Positions 17,989-24,787 of a DNA stretch of 64,000 bases are shown in pieces (position 1 is the first letter of the stretch; each line of letters opens with the position of its first letter). Source of the DNA: UBA2100 sp964399345. Its GTDB lineage: Bacteria; Patescibacteriota; Minisyncoccia; Phycocordibacterales; UBA2100. The stretch is from assembly GCA_964399345.1 (NCBI GenBank), contig CAYNQE010000001.1, positions 36,079 to 100,078 on the forward strand, read 5' to 3'. The notes beneath the pieces were generated by a model that saw only the letters and a list, made by a program, of their open reading frames with translations, was not told the origin of the DNA and did not search any database. Both the position numbers and the translations under genes were made by a program.

Positions 17989-19479
17989 ATGAGCACAGAA
18001 AATTCAACAATTCGACCACCTGTTATTGCTATTATGGGACACGTAGACCACGGAAAGTCTGCTCTTTTGGACTACATACGAAAAACTAATGTGGTTGACT
18101 CTGAGGCCGGTGGAATTACCCAGCATGTATCAGCCTATGAAGTTGAACACGAACACGAAGGAGTGGTTAAAAAGATTACCTTCCTAGATACTCCAGGACA
18201 CGAAGCTTTTGCGAAAATACGTGCAAGAGGGGCAAGTGCTGCTGACATTGCTATTTTAATAGTATCTGCCGAAGAAGGAGTGAAGCCTCAGACACTGGAT
18301 GCTCTTGGCGCTATTAAAAAGTCAGGGACTCCTTACGTTGTTGCGATAAACAAAATCGACAAACCAAACGCCGATATAAATAAGACAAAATCTAGCCTGA
18401 TCGAAAACGAAGTATATATTGAAGGTATGGGTGGAGATATTCCCTTCAACGAAATTTCAGCAAAAACTGGAGCTGGTGTTGATGAGCTTCTGGACACACT
18501 TCTACTAGTTGCAGAACTAGAAGAGCTTAAAGGAGATGCTTCATTACCTGCAGAAGGAGTAGTAATTGAGGCAAACCGAGATTCTAAAAAGGGAGTTGCA
18601 GCTACTCTAATTATTAAAAACGGTACCCTCTCCTCTGGAGAATTCATTGTTGCAGAAAATGCTATGGCTCCCGTTCGTATCTTTGAGGACTTTGAGGGTA
18701 ACACTATAAAAGAGGCTTCTTTTTCTAGCCCTGTGCAGATAATTGGATTTGATTCTCTTCCAAGCGTAGGAAGTACCTTCAGATCATACGAGCGTAAAAA
18801 AGATGCAGAGCTTGCTCGTTCTAATGTTTCCTCAAGAAATGCCGTTGTGTCCTTAGATGAGCATGATGAGCGTGTTTTAATACCTCTTGTAATAAAAGCA
18901 GACACAACGGGAACTCTTGAGGCTATATCACACGAGATAGAAAAGTTGGGAAATGAGCGAATACTGATAAGTACAATGATTGAAGGAGTTGGAAACCTCT
19001 CAGAAGGTGACGTTCAAACCTCCCTTGCCTCATCAAACGATTCCCTGCTAATTGCGTTCAACGTTGACGTTGATCCGGCTGCAAAAGATGTCCTTATGCA
19101 GAATGAAAAAGAAGTGTATTCTTTTAATATCATCTATAAATTAAGTGAGTGGCTCTCTGAGATTATAAAGGAAAGAACTCCAAAGCGTGAAATGGAAGAG
19201 GATACTGGCGTTGCTAAAATACTTATGTACTTCTCCGCAATGAAGAACAAATATGTTGTTGGCGGAAAAGTTAAATCTGGAGTAGTTAAAAAAGGATCTA
19301 AGGTTCGAATCAAACGAGGGGGTGAGATAATTGGGGCTGGATCTATTCTAGGACTACAAAGCGGAAAGCAAGCAACTGAATCAATAGAAAAGGACGGAGA
19401 GTTTGGTGCACAAATTGAAAGTGATGTTCAAATAGAAGTTGGAGATTCGATTGAAGCATACGAGTTGGTAATAAAATAA
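17989..19479 (+). CDS. infB: Translation initiation factor IF-2 (short form)
   Basis: GTPase that brings initiator tRNA to the 30S subunit. The 496-aa product starts almost directly with the G domain: GHVDHGKSALLDYIRK (G1), GGITQHVSAYEV (G2), LDTPGHEAF (G3) and NKIDK (G4), followed by domain II and the C-terminal C1/C2 domains. The long N-terminal region of model-organism IF-2 is missing, as is common in reduced genomes. The ATG at 17989 is chosen over an upstream TTG in frame. rbfA starts one base after the stop. Confidence 0.96.
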   Translation: MSTENSTIRPPVIAIMGHVDHGKSALLDYIRKTNVVDSEAGGITQHVSAYEVEHEHEGVVKKITFLDTPGHEAFAKIRARGASAADIAILIVSAEEGVKPQTLDALGAIKKSGTPYVVAINKIDKPNADINKTKSSLIENEVYIEGMGGDIPFNEISAKTGAGVDELLDTLLLVAELEELKGDASLPAEGVVIEANRDSKKGVAATLIIKNGTLSSGEFIVAENAMAPVRIFEDFEGNTIKEASFSSPVQIIGFDSLPSVGSTFRSYERKKDAELARSNVSSRNAVVSLDEHDERVLIPLVIKADTTGTLEAISHEIEKLGNERILISTMIEGVGNLSEGDVQTSLASSNDSLLIAFNVDVDPAAKDVLMQNEKEVYSFNIIYKLSEWLSEIIKERTPKREMEEDTGVAKILMYFSAMKNKYVVGGKVKSGVVKKGSKVRIKRGGEIIGAGSILGLQSGKQATESIEKDGEFGAQIESDVQIEVGDSIEAYELVIK

Positions 19480-19480
19480 T

Positions 19481-19801
19481 ATGCAGGGACAAAGACAACA
19501 AAAAGTTTCCGAACAAATCGCACATCTTGCGGCAGACTTTCTTGGACGAGAGTCTAATAGAGAGTCTCTAATAACTGTCACGCGCGCTACTATTTCTCCT
19601 GACCTTTCAAGGGCTACAATATATCTAACAGTTCTACCTGATACTTACCAAGATGCTGCACTGGACTTTGCAAAAAGAAAAAGGACTGAATTTAGAACTT
19701 TTGTTAAAAAACACACAGAATTGCGAAGACTTCCGTACTTTGAATTTGAGATAGATTACGGTGAAAAAAATAGACAACACTTAGACACGTTGCTAATATA
19801 A
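19481..19801 (+). CDS. rbfA: Ribosome-binding factor A
   Basis: Binds the 30S subunit late in its maturation. The 106-aa protein shows the RbfA pattern: an N-terminal helix (QQKVSEQIAHLAADFLGRES), the strand ITVTRATISPDLSRATIYLTV and a C-terminal basic helix followed by PYFEFEIDYGEKN. The infB-rbfA order is the classical one, and tRNA-Cys follows after six bases, so the three are probably cotranscribed. Confidence 0.92.
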   Translation: MQGQRQQKVSEQIAHLAADFLGRESNRESLITVTRATISPDLSRATIYLTVLPDTYQDAALDFAKRKRTEFRTFVKKHTELRRLPYFEFEIDYGEKNRQHLDTLLI

Positions 19802-19807
19802 GTGCCT

Positions 19808-19879
19808 GGCTCGGTGGCGAAGTAGAAACGCTGGGGTTTGCAAAACCTCCATGCGCGGGTGCGATTCCCGCCCGAGCCT
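19808..19879 (+). tRNA. tRNA-Cys (GCA anticodon)
   Basis: Acceptor GGCTCGG/CCGAGCC, anticodon stem GGGGT/ACCTC around TTGCAAA, T-arm GCGGG/CCCGC and discriminator U73, the main CysRS identity base. CCA not encoded. It is the 3' end of the infB-rbfA unit and has no endonuclease-like gene next to its 5' end. Confidence 0.94.
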
Positions 19880-19942
19880 CCTTAGATGGTAGAGGTATTG
19901 CAAAACTATTCCTTGTCGTCCTCTATTTGGTATAATAAATAA

Positions 19943-20458
19943 ATGACTCGACGATCTTGGTCCGAGAAGGACCTAGAAACTGCAGTTAATGCCTCAACTA
20001 GCGTAAGGCAGGTGCTGAGAAAGCTTAACTTAAGAGAAGCGGGTGGTAATTATGTTCAAATCCGTAAATATCTAGATGAGTTGAATATAGACTCCTCGCA
20101 CTTTAGAGGCAGGGGTTGGGCGCGAGGCCTTAAAGGTATTGGTTCCCCCAGGATTCCTCTAAAGGAAATATTGGTTAAAAATAGTTCTTTCCAAAGTCAC
20201 AAATTGAAAAATCGCTTATTTAAGGAAAACATAAAGTTCAGGGCTTGCGAAATGTGTAAGTGGGCTGAAATTTCCGAGGATGGTCGTCAACCTTTGGAGC
20301 TTGACCATATCAACGGGGACAGGCATGATAATCGTCTACCTAACCTAAGAATTTTGTGCCCAAATTGTCATAGCTTGCAGTCAACGCATCGGGGTAGAAA
20401 TATTGGTAGATGCCGAGGTGGTGGAGTTGGTAGACACGAGAGGCTTAAAACCTCTTGA
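19943..20458 (+). CDS. HNH endonuclease whose 3' end lies inside tRNA-Leu(TAA)
   Basis: A 171-aa protein. Residues 1-60 look like a DNA-binding helix-turn-helix (RRSWSEKDLETAVN, TSVRQVLRKLNLRE), and residues about 105-148 form an HNH nuclease: CEMCKW, LELDHINGDRHDNRL, NLRILCPNCH, with both CxxC zinc pairs and the central Asp-His and Asn present. The last 15 codons plus stop are read from the first 47 bases of the tRNA-Leu gene, so the stop TGA sits just 3' of the anticodon stem. TATAAT ends six bases before the ATG. It is most likely a free-standing homing-type nuclease; the target site is unknown. Confidence 0.85.
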   Translation: MTRRSWSEKDLETAVNASTSVRQVLRKLNLREAGGNYVQIRKYLDELNIDSSHFRGRGWARGLKGIGSPRIPLKEILVKNSSFQSHKLKNRLFKENIKFRACEMCKWAEISEDGRQPLELDHINGDRHDNRLPNLRILCPNCHSLQSTHRGRNIGRCRGGGVGRHERLKTS

Positions 20459-20497
20459 CCGTTTTTGGTCGCGCGGGTTCGAATCCCGCCCTCGGCA
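20412..20497 (+). tRNA. tRNA-Leu (TAA anticodon)
   Basis: Class II tRNA. Acceptor GCCGAGG/CCTCGGC, anticodon stem AGAGG/CCTCT around CTTAAAA, long variable arm, T-arm GCGGG/CCCGC, discriminator A. CCA is not encoded (CCG follows). Its first 47 bases double as the 3' end of the HNH gene. Confidence 0.95.
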
Positions 20498-20504
20498 CCG
20501 AAAC

Positions 20505-20700
20505 ACAATTAAGCGGTCTTTGACCGACTTCTGGACTGTCCCCGATATACTGTACACACCCAGCTCCGCTTAGAGAGTTGGCGCAGAATTGCCACGTGCT
20601 CTCGCCGTGGGGAGTCCGCCACCGCAGTGGCGGACAATGGACAGCACGCGGAGCGTTCCGCTTTGTTAAAGTTAATCGCTCCGCGATTGTTTCTCAAAAA
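20505..20700. other. G+C-rich, hairpin-rich stretch without a gene
   Basis: Between the two tRNAs lies a stretch visibly richer in G+C than its surroundings with several inverted repeats: GTCCGCCAC-CGCA-GTGGCGGAC (9-bp stem, about 20615-20636), GGTC-TTT-GACC and AATCGC-TCC-GCGATT. No convincing coding frame exists in it. It could be a decayed mobile element or an unrecognised RNA. Confidence 0.4.
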
Positions 20701-20744
20701 AAGTTCGAGCAAATGATATAATCTCCGCACCAAAATAAAACCTG

Positions 20745-20817
20745 TCCGCCCTCTAGGGCTCGAACCTAGGACAATCTCCTTAAGAGGGAGCTACTCTACC
20801 AACTGAGTTAAGGGCGG
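20745..20817 (-). tRNA. tRNA-Lys (CTT anticodon)
   Basis: Acceptor CCGCCCT/AGGGCGG, D-stem ACTC/GAGT, anticodon loop CTCTTAA with four good pairs in its stem (the outermost is G-A), T-arm CTAGG/CCTAG, discriminator A. CCA not encoded. It has its own promoter upstream and no associated open frame. Confidence 0.9.
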
Positions 20818-20826
20818 AAGTACCAC

Positions 20827-20855
20827 ATTCTAGTCTAAATTGATCGGTCTTTCAA
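20827..20855 (-). promoter_or_regulatory. Promoter of tRNA-Lys
   Basis: On the minus strand TTGAAA and TAGAAT are separated by 17 bases, with the tRNA starting nine bases after the -10 box. It shows what an undisturbed tRNA promoter looks like in this genome. Confidence 0.65.
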
Positions 20856-20916
20856 TACTATAAGAGTTTTCCAGTATTGGTAGTCACAAACTACCTTAGT
20901 ATGCTAAACTACTAAT

Positions 20917-21552
20917 ATGGCTAAGGCACACAAGAAGATTAACATGGCCTGGTCTCCAAAATTATCTTACGCAATAGGAATAATAGCCTCTGATGGTAAT
21001 TTGTCCCCTGATAGAAGGCATATAAACATAACATCAAAAGATCTCTCTATTGTTGAAAGTTGTAAAAGCGCACTAGAGATAGATAACAAAATAGGAAGGA
21101 AGAGCCGCGAACGTTCTTCCGAAAAGGAATATTATGTCCTTCAATTTGGAAGTGTATTGTTTTATCAATTCTTGCTTGACCTGGGACTTCACCCAAACAA
21201 ATCAAAAACACTGAAAAAAGTAGACGTTCCTAATGAATATTTCTCACATTTTTTACGAGGACTTATGAATGGTGATGGAACAATAACATCCTTTAAGCAT
21301 CCTTATAGCAAACTACTTCAAACAAGAATATCTTTGGCATCTGCAAGTCCGGATTTTCTAATCTGGATACACGGTAAAATACGAAAACTTGTAAATATTG
21401 AAGGTGGTTGGATATACAATGCAAAAAAGAAAAATATCTCCATGCTTACATTTGGCAAAAGAGACACTATACTAGTCTGCAAATTTATGTATAATAAATC
21501 GGCTACATACAAGCTTATGCGTAAATATGATTGCATAGAAAAGTATCTTTAA
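20917..21552 (+). CDS. Free-standing LAGLIDADG homing endonuclease upstream of tRNA-Leu(TAG)
   Basis: A 211-aa protein with two LAGLIDADG motifs: AIGIIASDGNL (about 19-29) and FLRGLMNGDGTIT (about 112-124). Each ends in an acidic residue and Gly, as needed for the two metal sites, so the protein looks active as a double-motif monomer. A possible -10 box TAAACT ends six bases before the ATG. The stop TAA is three bases before the first base of tRNA-Leu, so the tRNA would be carried on its message. It is not inside an intron or intein. Confidence 0.88.
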   Translation: MAKAHKKINMAWSPKLSYAIGIIASDGNLSPDRRHINITSKDLSIVESCKSALEIDNKIGRKSRERSSEKEYYVLQFGSVLFYQFLLDLGLHPNKSKTLKKVDVPNEYFSHFLRGLMNGDGTITSFKHPYSKLLQTRISLASASPDFLIWIHGKIRKLVNIEGGWIYNAKKKNISMLTFGKRDTILVCKFMYNKSATYKLMRKYDCIEKYL

Positions 21553-21555
21553 GTT

Positions 21556-21640
21556 GGGCGAGTGGTGAAATTGGTATACACGCGTGGTTTAGGACCACGT
21601 TCCGCAAGGAGTGGAGGTTCAAGTCCTCTCTCGCCCACCA
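21556..21640 (+). tRNA. tRNA-Leu (TAG anticodon), CCA encoded
   Basis: Acceptor GGGCGAG/CTCGCCC, anticodon stem CGTGG/CCACG around TTTAGGA, long variable arm, T-arm GGAGG/CCTCT, discriminator A followed by an encoded CCA. It is the only tRNA in the window with CCA in the DNA. The left inverted repeat of the DGR region begins about ten bases after it. Confidence 0.95.
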
Positions 21641-21650
21641 GAATAGAACT

Positions 21651-21797
21651 TGTCCGCCTACGCACTGGACGTGTCGCCTCGTTCCACTCAGCAACCTAAA
21701 TACAAACTCATTCCCTTTCAACTTTTTACGACTCCCCCAGACCCCCACCGCAGGGAAAAGGAAAGGTGAGGAAATGGTTTGTTTTTTGGTTTACTAC
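21651..21797. repeat. Left copy of about 140-bp inverted repeat flanking the DGR
   Basis: Aligns by eye at roughly 80 percent identity, in inverted orientation, with 24534-24668. Shared blocks include CGCCTACGCA, GTTCCACTC, CCTTTCAA, TTTTTACG and ACCCCCACCGC. It encodes nothing convincing. It begins just downstream of tRNA-Leu(TAG) and ends just before the reverse transcriptase stop. Confidence 0.8.
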
Positions 21798-21808
21798 TAC
21801 GTAGTTAA

Positions 21809-22807
21809 CTACTTATTTAAATGTGTAGAAAGGGAGCGCGTGTACTCTTTTAACTCATAAGCATCTCCATGTCCGAGTAGTCCCAAGTATGATTGTAAAG
21901 TCCATTGTTTGCCATCAACTTCACTAATTCTCTTTAACATTCTTCGTTTTGTTACACTGCGTAGTACACGGTGAGTCGGAAAGTGAACCCAACCTAGAAA
22001 GTCAACTCCTGAGGAGAATGTTTCAATGGAAGTCTTTCGTTTATGCAATTTAAGTTGTAACTCTTCTTTTAGAAACGCACCTATGCACCGATGTATTTCC
22101 AACAACTCTTGTCTGTCTCGCGAAAGAATCACAAAATCGTCAGCATAACGAATATAATATTTAGCTTTCAGTTTGTGTTTAACAAACTTATCAAGCTCAT
22201 TCATATATACATTAACAAAGAGTTGCGAAGTGAGGTTACCAAGTGGTAATCCTTTTCTTTTCTCACCAGAGCTGAAACTCCCAACAATCTCTTCTAAAAG
22301 CGAAATTATATCTTTGTCAGAAATGTGTTTCTTCAAAATATTCATTAAGATAGAGTGGCCAATGGAGGCAAAGAATTTTCGTATATCGCTTTTAAATACC
22401 CAAACTGTTTTCGTGTTGTTCTTTGAAACTTTGTTTACAAAACTGCGAAGCCGATCAATTGCTCTGTGTGTCCCTTTGTTGTTTCTGCAAGAATATGAGT
22501 CAGCGATGAACGTATTGTCAAAATATGGATAGAGTTGTCTATATATTGCATGGTGAAATAGTCTGTCTCGCACGCTTGCCTTATGAATATTTCTTGGTTT
22601 GGGATCGGAAATGTTAAAAGCTTCGTATCTACCGTGCTTGTATGTTTTGTTTTTTAAATCTTGGTGTAATGAAAGTATGTTATCCATTAGATGTAATTGG
22701 AACTCCTGCACGTCCTTACGTTTTCGTTTACCGTTTAAGAATTCCTTCCACGCACCGAGGAGATTTTCTACACAGATGATATCATTGTAGGTATGAACAA
22801 ATTTCAT
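21809..22807 (-). CDS. DGR reverse transcriptase
   Basis: Copies the TR RNA into cDNA with errors at adenines. The 332-aa protein has the usual RT motifs: DIRKFFASI (motif A, about 141-149), GLPLGNLTSQLFVNVYMNEL (motif B region, 186-205, with the LGNLTSQ form typical of DGR RTs) and the catalytic YADDF (221-225), followed by VDFLGW. There is no maturase or endonuclease domain, which argues against a group II intron. It reads away from the TR and ends beside the left inverted repeat. Confidence 0.94.
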   Translation of the reverse strand: MKFVHTYNDIICVENLLGAWKEFLNGKRKRKDVQEFQLHLMDNILSLHQDLKNKTYKHGRYEAFNISDPKPRNIHKASVRDRLFHHAIYRQLYPYFDNTFIADSYSCRNNKGTHRAIDRLRSFVNKVSKNNTKTVWVFKSDIRKFFASIGHSILMNILKKHISDKDIISLLEEIVGSFSSGEKRKGLPLGNLTSQLFVNVYMNELDKFVKHKLKAKYYIRYADDFVILSRDRQELLEIHRCIGAFLKEELQLKLHKRKTSIETFSSGVDFLGWVHFPTHRVLRSVTKRRMLKRISEVDGKQWTLQSYLGLLGHGDAYELKEYTRSLSTHLNK

Positions 22808-22853
22808 CCTCAGAATCCTACCCCCCCCCTCAGCGATTTCGCAATCAAAGCTA

Positions 22854-23204
22854 ATTCCCGTTATATTAAAACTGAAAGATGTATATAGACTATGGCAGGA
22901 ATATCTTGTTCATTTTCCGAAACAAAATCGCTATACCTTAGGGAGCAAAATTGATGAAGTATTCTTGATTGCTATAGAGTACTGTTTTCTTGCCAGCTAC
23001 GCCCCAAGGGATACTAAAATTATTCATCTCAACCGCTGTATTTCGCGAGTTGACTTGCTCAAACTTCTTTTGCAACTAGCGTGGGAAATACAAGCTTTAG
23101 ATACTAAAAAATATACAGTACTTAGTGAGCAACTACAGGAAGTTGGAAGAATGCTTGGTGGGTGGAGAAAGGGGTTGGAAGTTAAAAACTCCCCACAAAA
23201 GTGA
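22854..23204 (+). CDS. avd: Avd-like four-helix-bundle protein, start unclear
   Basis: Accessory variability determinant homologue that binds the DGR reverse transcriptase and its RNA. The frame reads LKDVYRLWQEYLVHFPKQN, TLGSKIDEVFLIAIEY, RCISRVDLLKLLLQLAWEI and ends ALDTKKYTVLSEQLQEVGRM and LGGWRKGLE, the usual pattern of these basic helical bundles. The first in-frame conventional start is a TTG well inside helix 1, and no ATG precedes the conserved part; the frame is open back to ATT at 22854 and past a run of nine Cs. The gene lies on the strand opposite to RT, TR and target, so TR-RT transcripts are antisense to it. It may use a rare start or have lost its start codon. Confidence 0.75.
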   Translation: MPVILKLKDVYRLWQEYLVHFPKQNRYTLGSKIDEVFLIAIEYCFLASYAPRDTKIIHLNRCISRVDLLKLLLQLAWEIQALDTKKYTVLSEQLQEVGRMLGGWRKGLEVKNSPQK

Positions 23205-23216
23205 GGAGAAATATGT

Positions 23217-23332
23217 GCAGTAGCTAAAGACACGGTTGCCAGCATTCCAGACATTGCCGTCAAGCGGATTCGCATTGAAGTTCCACTTGGAATCGTCGGA
23301 GTTCCAGTTCGCGTTGACCACGAAGCCTTCAC
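23217..23332 (-). repeat. DGR template repeat (TR)
   Basis: Ungapped match to VR at a fixed offset of 450 bases. On the minus strand it would read FVVNANWNSDDSKW and similar Asn-rich peptide, with AAC/AAT codons at the places that vary in VR, which is how a TR is built. Differences from VR at 23236, 23245, 23246, 23254, 23255, 23269, 23275, 23282, 23293, 23303, 23308, 23314 and 23329 are all template adenines; 23222 and 23318 are not. Confidence 0.93.
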
Positions 23333-23402
23333 TCGTAATGTGACCAATACCATCTGTACCACCACCCATTGAATATTCTCTGGGCTGTATATTATTCAGG
23401 AC

Positions 23403-23431
23403 GTTATAAATCCTTCAGTATCAATCACCAA
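23403..23431 (-). promoter_or_regulatory. Possible promoter of TR RNA and reverse transcriptase
   Basis: TTGGTG and TATAAC, 17 bases apart on the minus strand, lie between the target terminator and TR. If used, it would make a transcript containing TR and then the RT gene. The match is modest. The rest of the 334-base stretch between TR and VR holds no recognisable gene. Confidence 0.3.
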
Positions 23432-23595
23432 CTGCATTTATTTTTTCAGAGATACAACAGATATACTCTTGGAGAAACCATAGTCTAACTCCAACTCTGA
23501 CATTTGTTTTACCTAAAGCTTCTTGCCCGAGCCATAACCAGAACATAATAAAAACTTCGTTTTGCAGTATAGCAAAATCCCTTATGTGTAAAAAT

Positions 23596-23628
23596 AGCCC
23601 CTCAAACGCTTGAAGCGTCAAAGGGGCT
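23596..23628 (-). terminator. Terminator after the DGR target gene
   Basis: Interrupted hairpin: outer stem AGCCCCT/AGGGGCT, inner stem ACGCT/AGCGT, followed on the minus strand by ATTTTTA. It would separate target transcription from the TR-RT unit. Confidence 0.7.
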
Positions 23629-23636
23629 AAGGGACA

Positions 23637-23659
23637 AAGGACTGAAGGACTCAGTCCTT
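23637..23659 (-). other. Hairpin next to VR
   Basis: A perfect 9-bp stem AAGGACTGA/TCAGTCCTT with a five-base loop lies seven bases beyond the 3' end of VR. Hairpins or cruciforms at this position are needed for efficient retrohoming in the Bordetella phage DGR; the same role here is inferred from position. Confidence 0.75.
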
Positions 23660-23663
23660 AGGT

Positions 23664-24269
23664 TCAGCAGTTGCTAAAGACACGGCTGCCAGCAGGCCAG
23701 ACAAAGCCGTCAAGCGGACTCGCACTGAAGTACCACTTGGAACCGTCGGAGTCCCAGATCGCGATGAACACGAAGCCTCCACGGGGCTTGTTCACGTCAG
23801 GAACGAAGAAGAACAAGTTAGCAGCATAGTTTTCAACCAACAGGTCGCCTTCCGCTTCGCCACTTGGCTGTAGAGCAGTTAAACTGTCCATATGTGCCAG
23901 TAGAACCCTGATATCGCGATATATGGATTCAGGATATTCCTTCATAATATCCCACTCTCTCGTTTGAGTTTCCAGTTTGCGATAGTGAGTCGCGATTTCA
24001 GGAACTGAAGCAATCGGTTTCGCCACCGGCAAAATTAGACTTGCCATATTCGGCGACGACCAACGTCCTTCTTTGCGAGTCTTGAAAGCGGTTTTTGGCA
24101 CAAACTTTTTGGTTCGTGCCGGAATGACTGCCCCTTTCTTGAGTTCGCCCAGCTGAGAGACGGCCACAATTTTTGTCCGCCCAGCAAGCAATGCGTCAAT
24201 ACCCACCTCTCCACCGTGGATATTCCAGACTGCCTGTATTCGGTCGGGAGTTTTGTTAGCTTTTGACAT
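23664..24269 (-). CDS. DGR target (variable) protein
   Basis: A 201-aa protein whose last 39 residues are encoded by VR: it ends FIAIWDSDGSKWYFSASPLD and SRVFSNC, the C-type-lectin-like ending seen in DGR targets. The N-terminal two thirds (VWNIHGGEVGIDALLAGRTK, then a helical section around residues 90-130) is not recognised and has no signal peptide or membrane segment. Comparison with TR gives at least ten changed residues, mostly Asn to Ile, Asp, Tyr, Ser, Phe or Pro. A good Shine-Dalgarno (AAAGGAG) seven bases before the ATG and a long leader set it apart from the leaderless genes around it. Ligand and location are unknown. Confidence 0.88.
   Translation of the reverse strand: MSKANKTPDRIQAVWNIHGGEVGIDALLAGRTKIVAVSQLGELKKGAVIPARTKKFVPKTAFKTRKEGRWSSPNMASLILPVAKPIASVPEIATHYRKLETQTREWDIMKEYPESIYRDIRVLLAHMDSLTALQPSGEAEGDLLVENYAANLFFFVPDVNKPRGGFVFIAIWDSDGSKWYFSASPLDGFVWPAGSRVFSNC
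23667..23782 (-). repeat. DGR variable repeat (VR)
   Basis: The 116-bp recipient of TR-derived cDNA, covering the last codons and reaching to three bases before the end of the target gene. See TR for the position list. One of the two non-adenine differences is near its 3' end, where IMH and IMH* normally differ. Confidence 0.93.
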
Positions 24270-24342
24270 TGTCTTCTCCTTTATCCGTATAGGATATTAA
24301 GGTACACCTTTGCCCGTATAGAACAAAAGTACTAGACCGTGT

Positions 24343-24390
24343 GGTCTTAGCTACAAACAACCGAAATTTCGGTAACTTGTAGCTAGGACC
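24343..24390. promoter_or_regulatory. Nested palindrome in the leader of the DGR target
   Basis: Arms GGTCTTAGCTACAA and TTGTAGCTAGGACC (one mismatch) enclose a perfect 12-bp palindrome CCGAAATTTCGG. It lies between the promoter and the start codon of the target gene and could be an operator, an RNA switch or a cruciform. Confidence 0.6.
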
Positions 24391-24421
24391 AACAAATATT
24401 ATGTAAATGAACTTCATGCAT

Positions 24422-24449
24422 ATTATACCACACTTCGTGGAGTATGCAA
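24422..24449 (-). promoter_or_regulatory. Promoter of the DGR target gene
   Basis: TTGCAT and a perfect TATAAT, 16 bases apart on the minus strand, about 150 bases before the target ATG. Confidence 0.6.
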
Positions 24450-24533
24450 GACTAACTTCGCAAATCACGAAAAACAGAGAGCTCGTACGCTTTGCGTATA
24501 AGAGAACTGTTTTGTAGTGACGCAGCGAACCCG

Positions 24534-24668
24534 AAAAACAAACACATTTCCTTCTTTCTTCTTTCCCCGCGGTGGGGGTATGGGGGAAGCCGTAAAAAAT
24601 TGAAAGGAAATGTTTTGTTTTTTGGTCGCCGAGTGGAACAAGGCGGTAAGTCCAATGCGTAGGCGTAT
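24534..24668. repeat. Right copy of about 140-bp inverted repeat flanking the DGR
   Basis: Inverted partner of 21651-21797 (about 80 percent by eye, one small gap). It contains its own foldback CTTTCCCC/GGGGGAAG. The rest of the 500-base gap between target gene and the next operon holds only the target promoter, the leader palindrome and a terminator; open frames there are repeat-derived and not convincing. Confidence 0.8.
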
Positions 24669-24752
24669 GTTTAGAGATGCCACAGATTCGGCGCGTGAGA
24701 TTAGTGTTTGCTTTGAAAATAGGTTCTACCTTGGTGAAATAGACGCACAAAT

Positions 24753-24787
24753 AAGTAAAAACGCACCTTACAGGTGCGTTTTTACTT
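24753..24787 (-). terminator. Strong terminator of the small-membrane-protein operon
   Basis: A perfect 16-bp stem AAGTAAAAACGCACCT/AGGTGCGTTTTTACTT with a three-base loop sits directly at the stop of the last gene of the operon and could work in both directions. Confidence 0.9.

Larger units (their letters stand above)
21809..24269. mobile_element. Diversity-generating retroelement (DGR)
   Basis: All parts of a DGR are present: a reverse transcriptase, an Avd-like protein, a 116-bp template repeat and a variable repeat at the 3' end of the target gene. TR and VR differ at 15 positions, 13 of them at template adenines on the coding strand, which is the signature of mutagenic retrohoming. Reverse transcriptase, TR and target lie on the minus strand in the order target-VR-TR-RT; avd is on the plus strand. 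DGRs are known to be common in Patescibacteria. Confidence 0.93.

Noticed and set aside
21809..22807. Group II intron reverse transcriptase
   Set aside because: No maturase or endonuclease domain, DGR-type LGNLTSQ motif, and a TR/VR pair is present.
23024..23365. Minus-strand frames across TR and avd
   Set aside because: One is the mirror of avd; the other is only the TR read in the VR frame. TR is a non-coding template.
23596..23659. CRISPR-like repeats
   Set aside because: The repeated-looking elements are two different hairpins; no regularly spaced repeats exist anywhere in the window.
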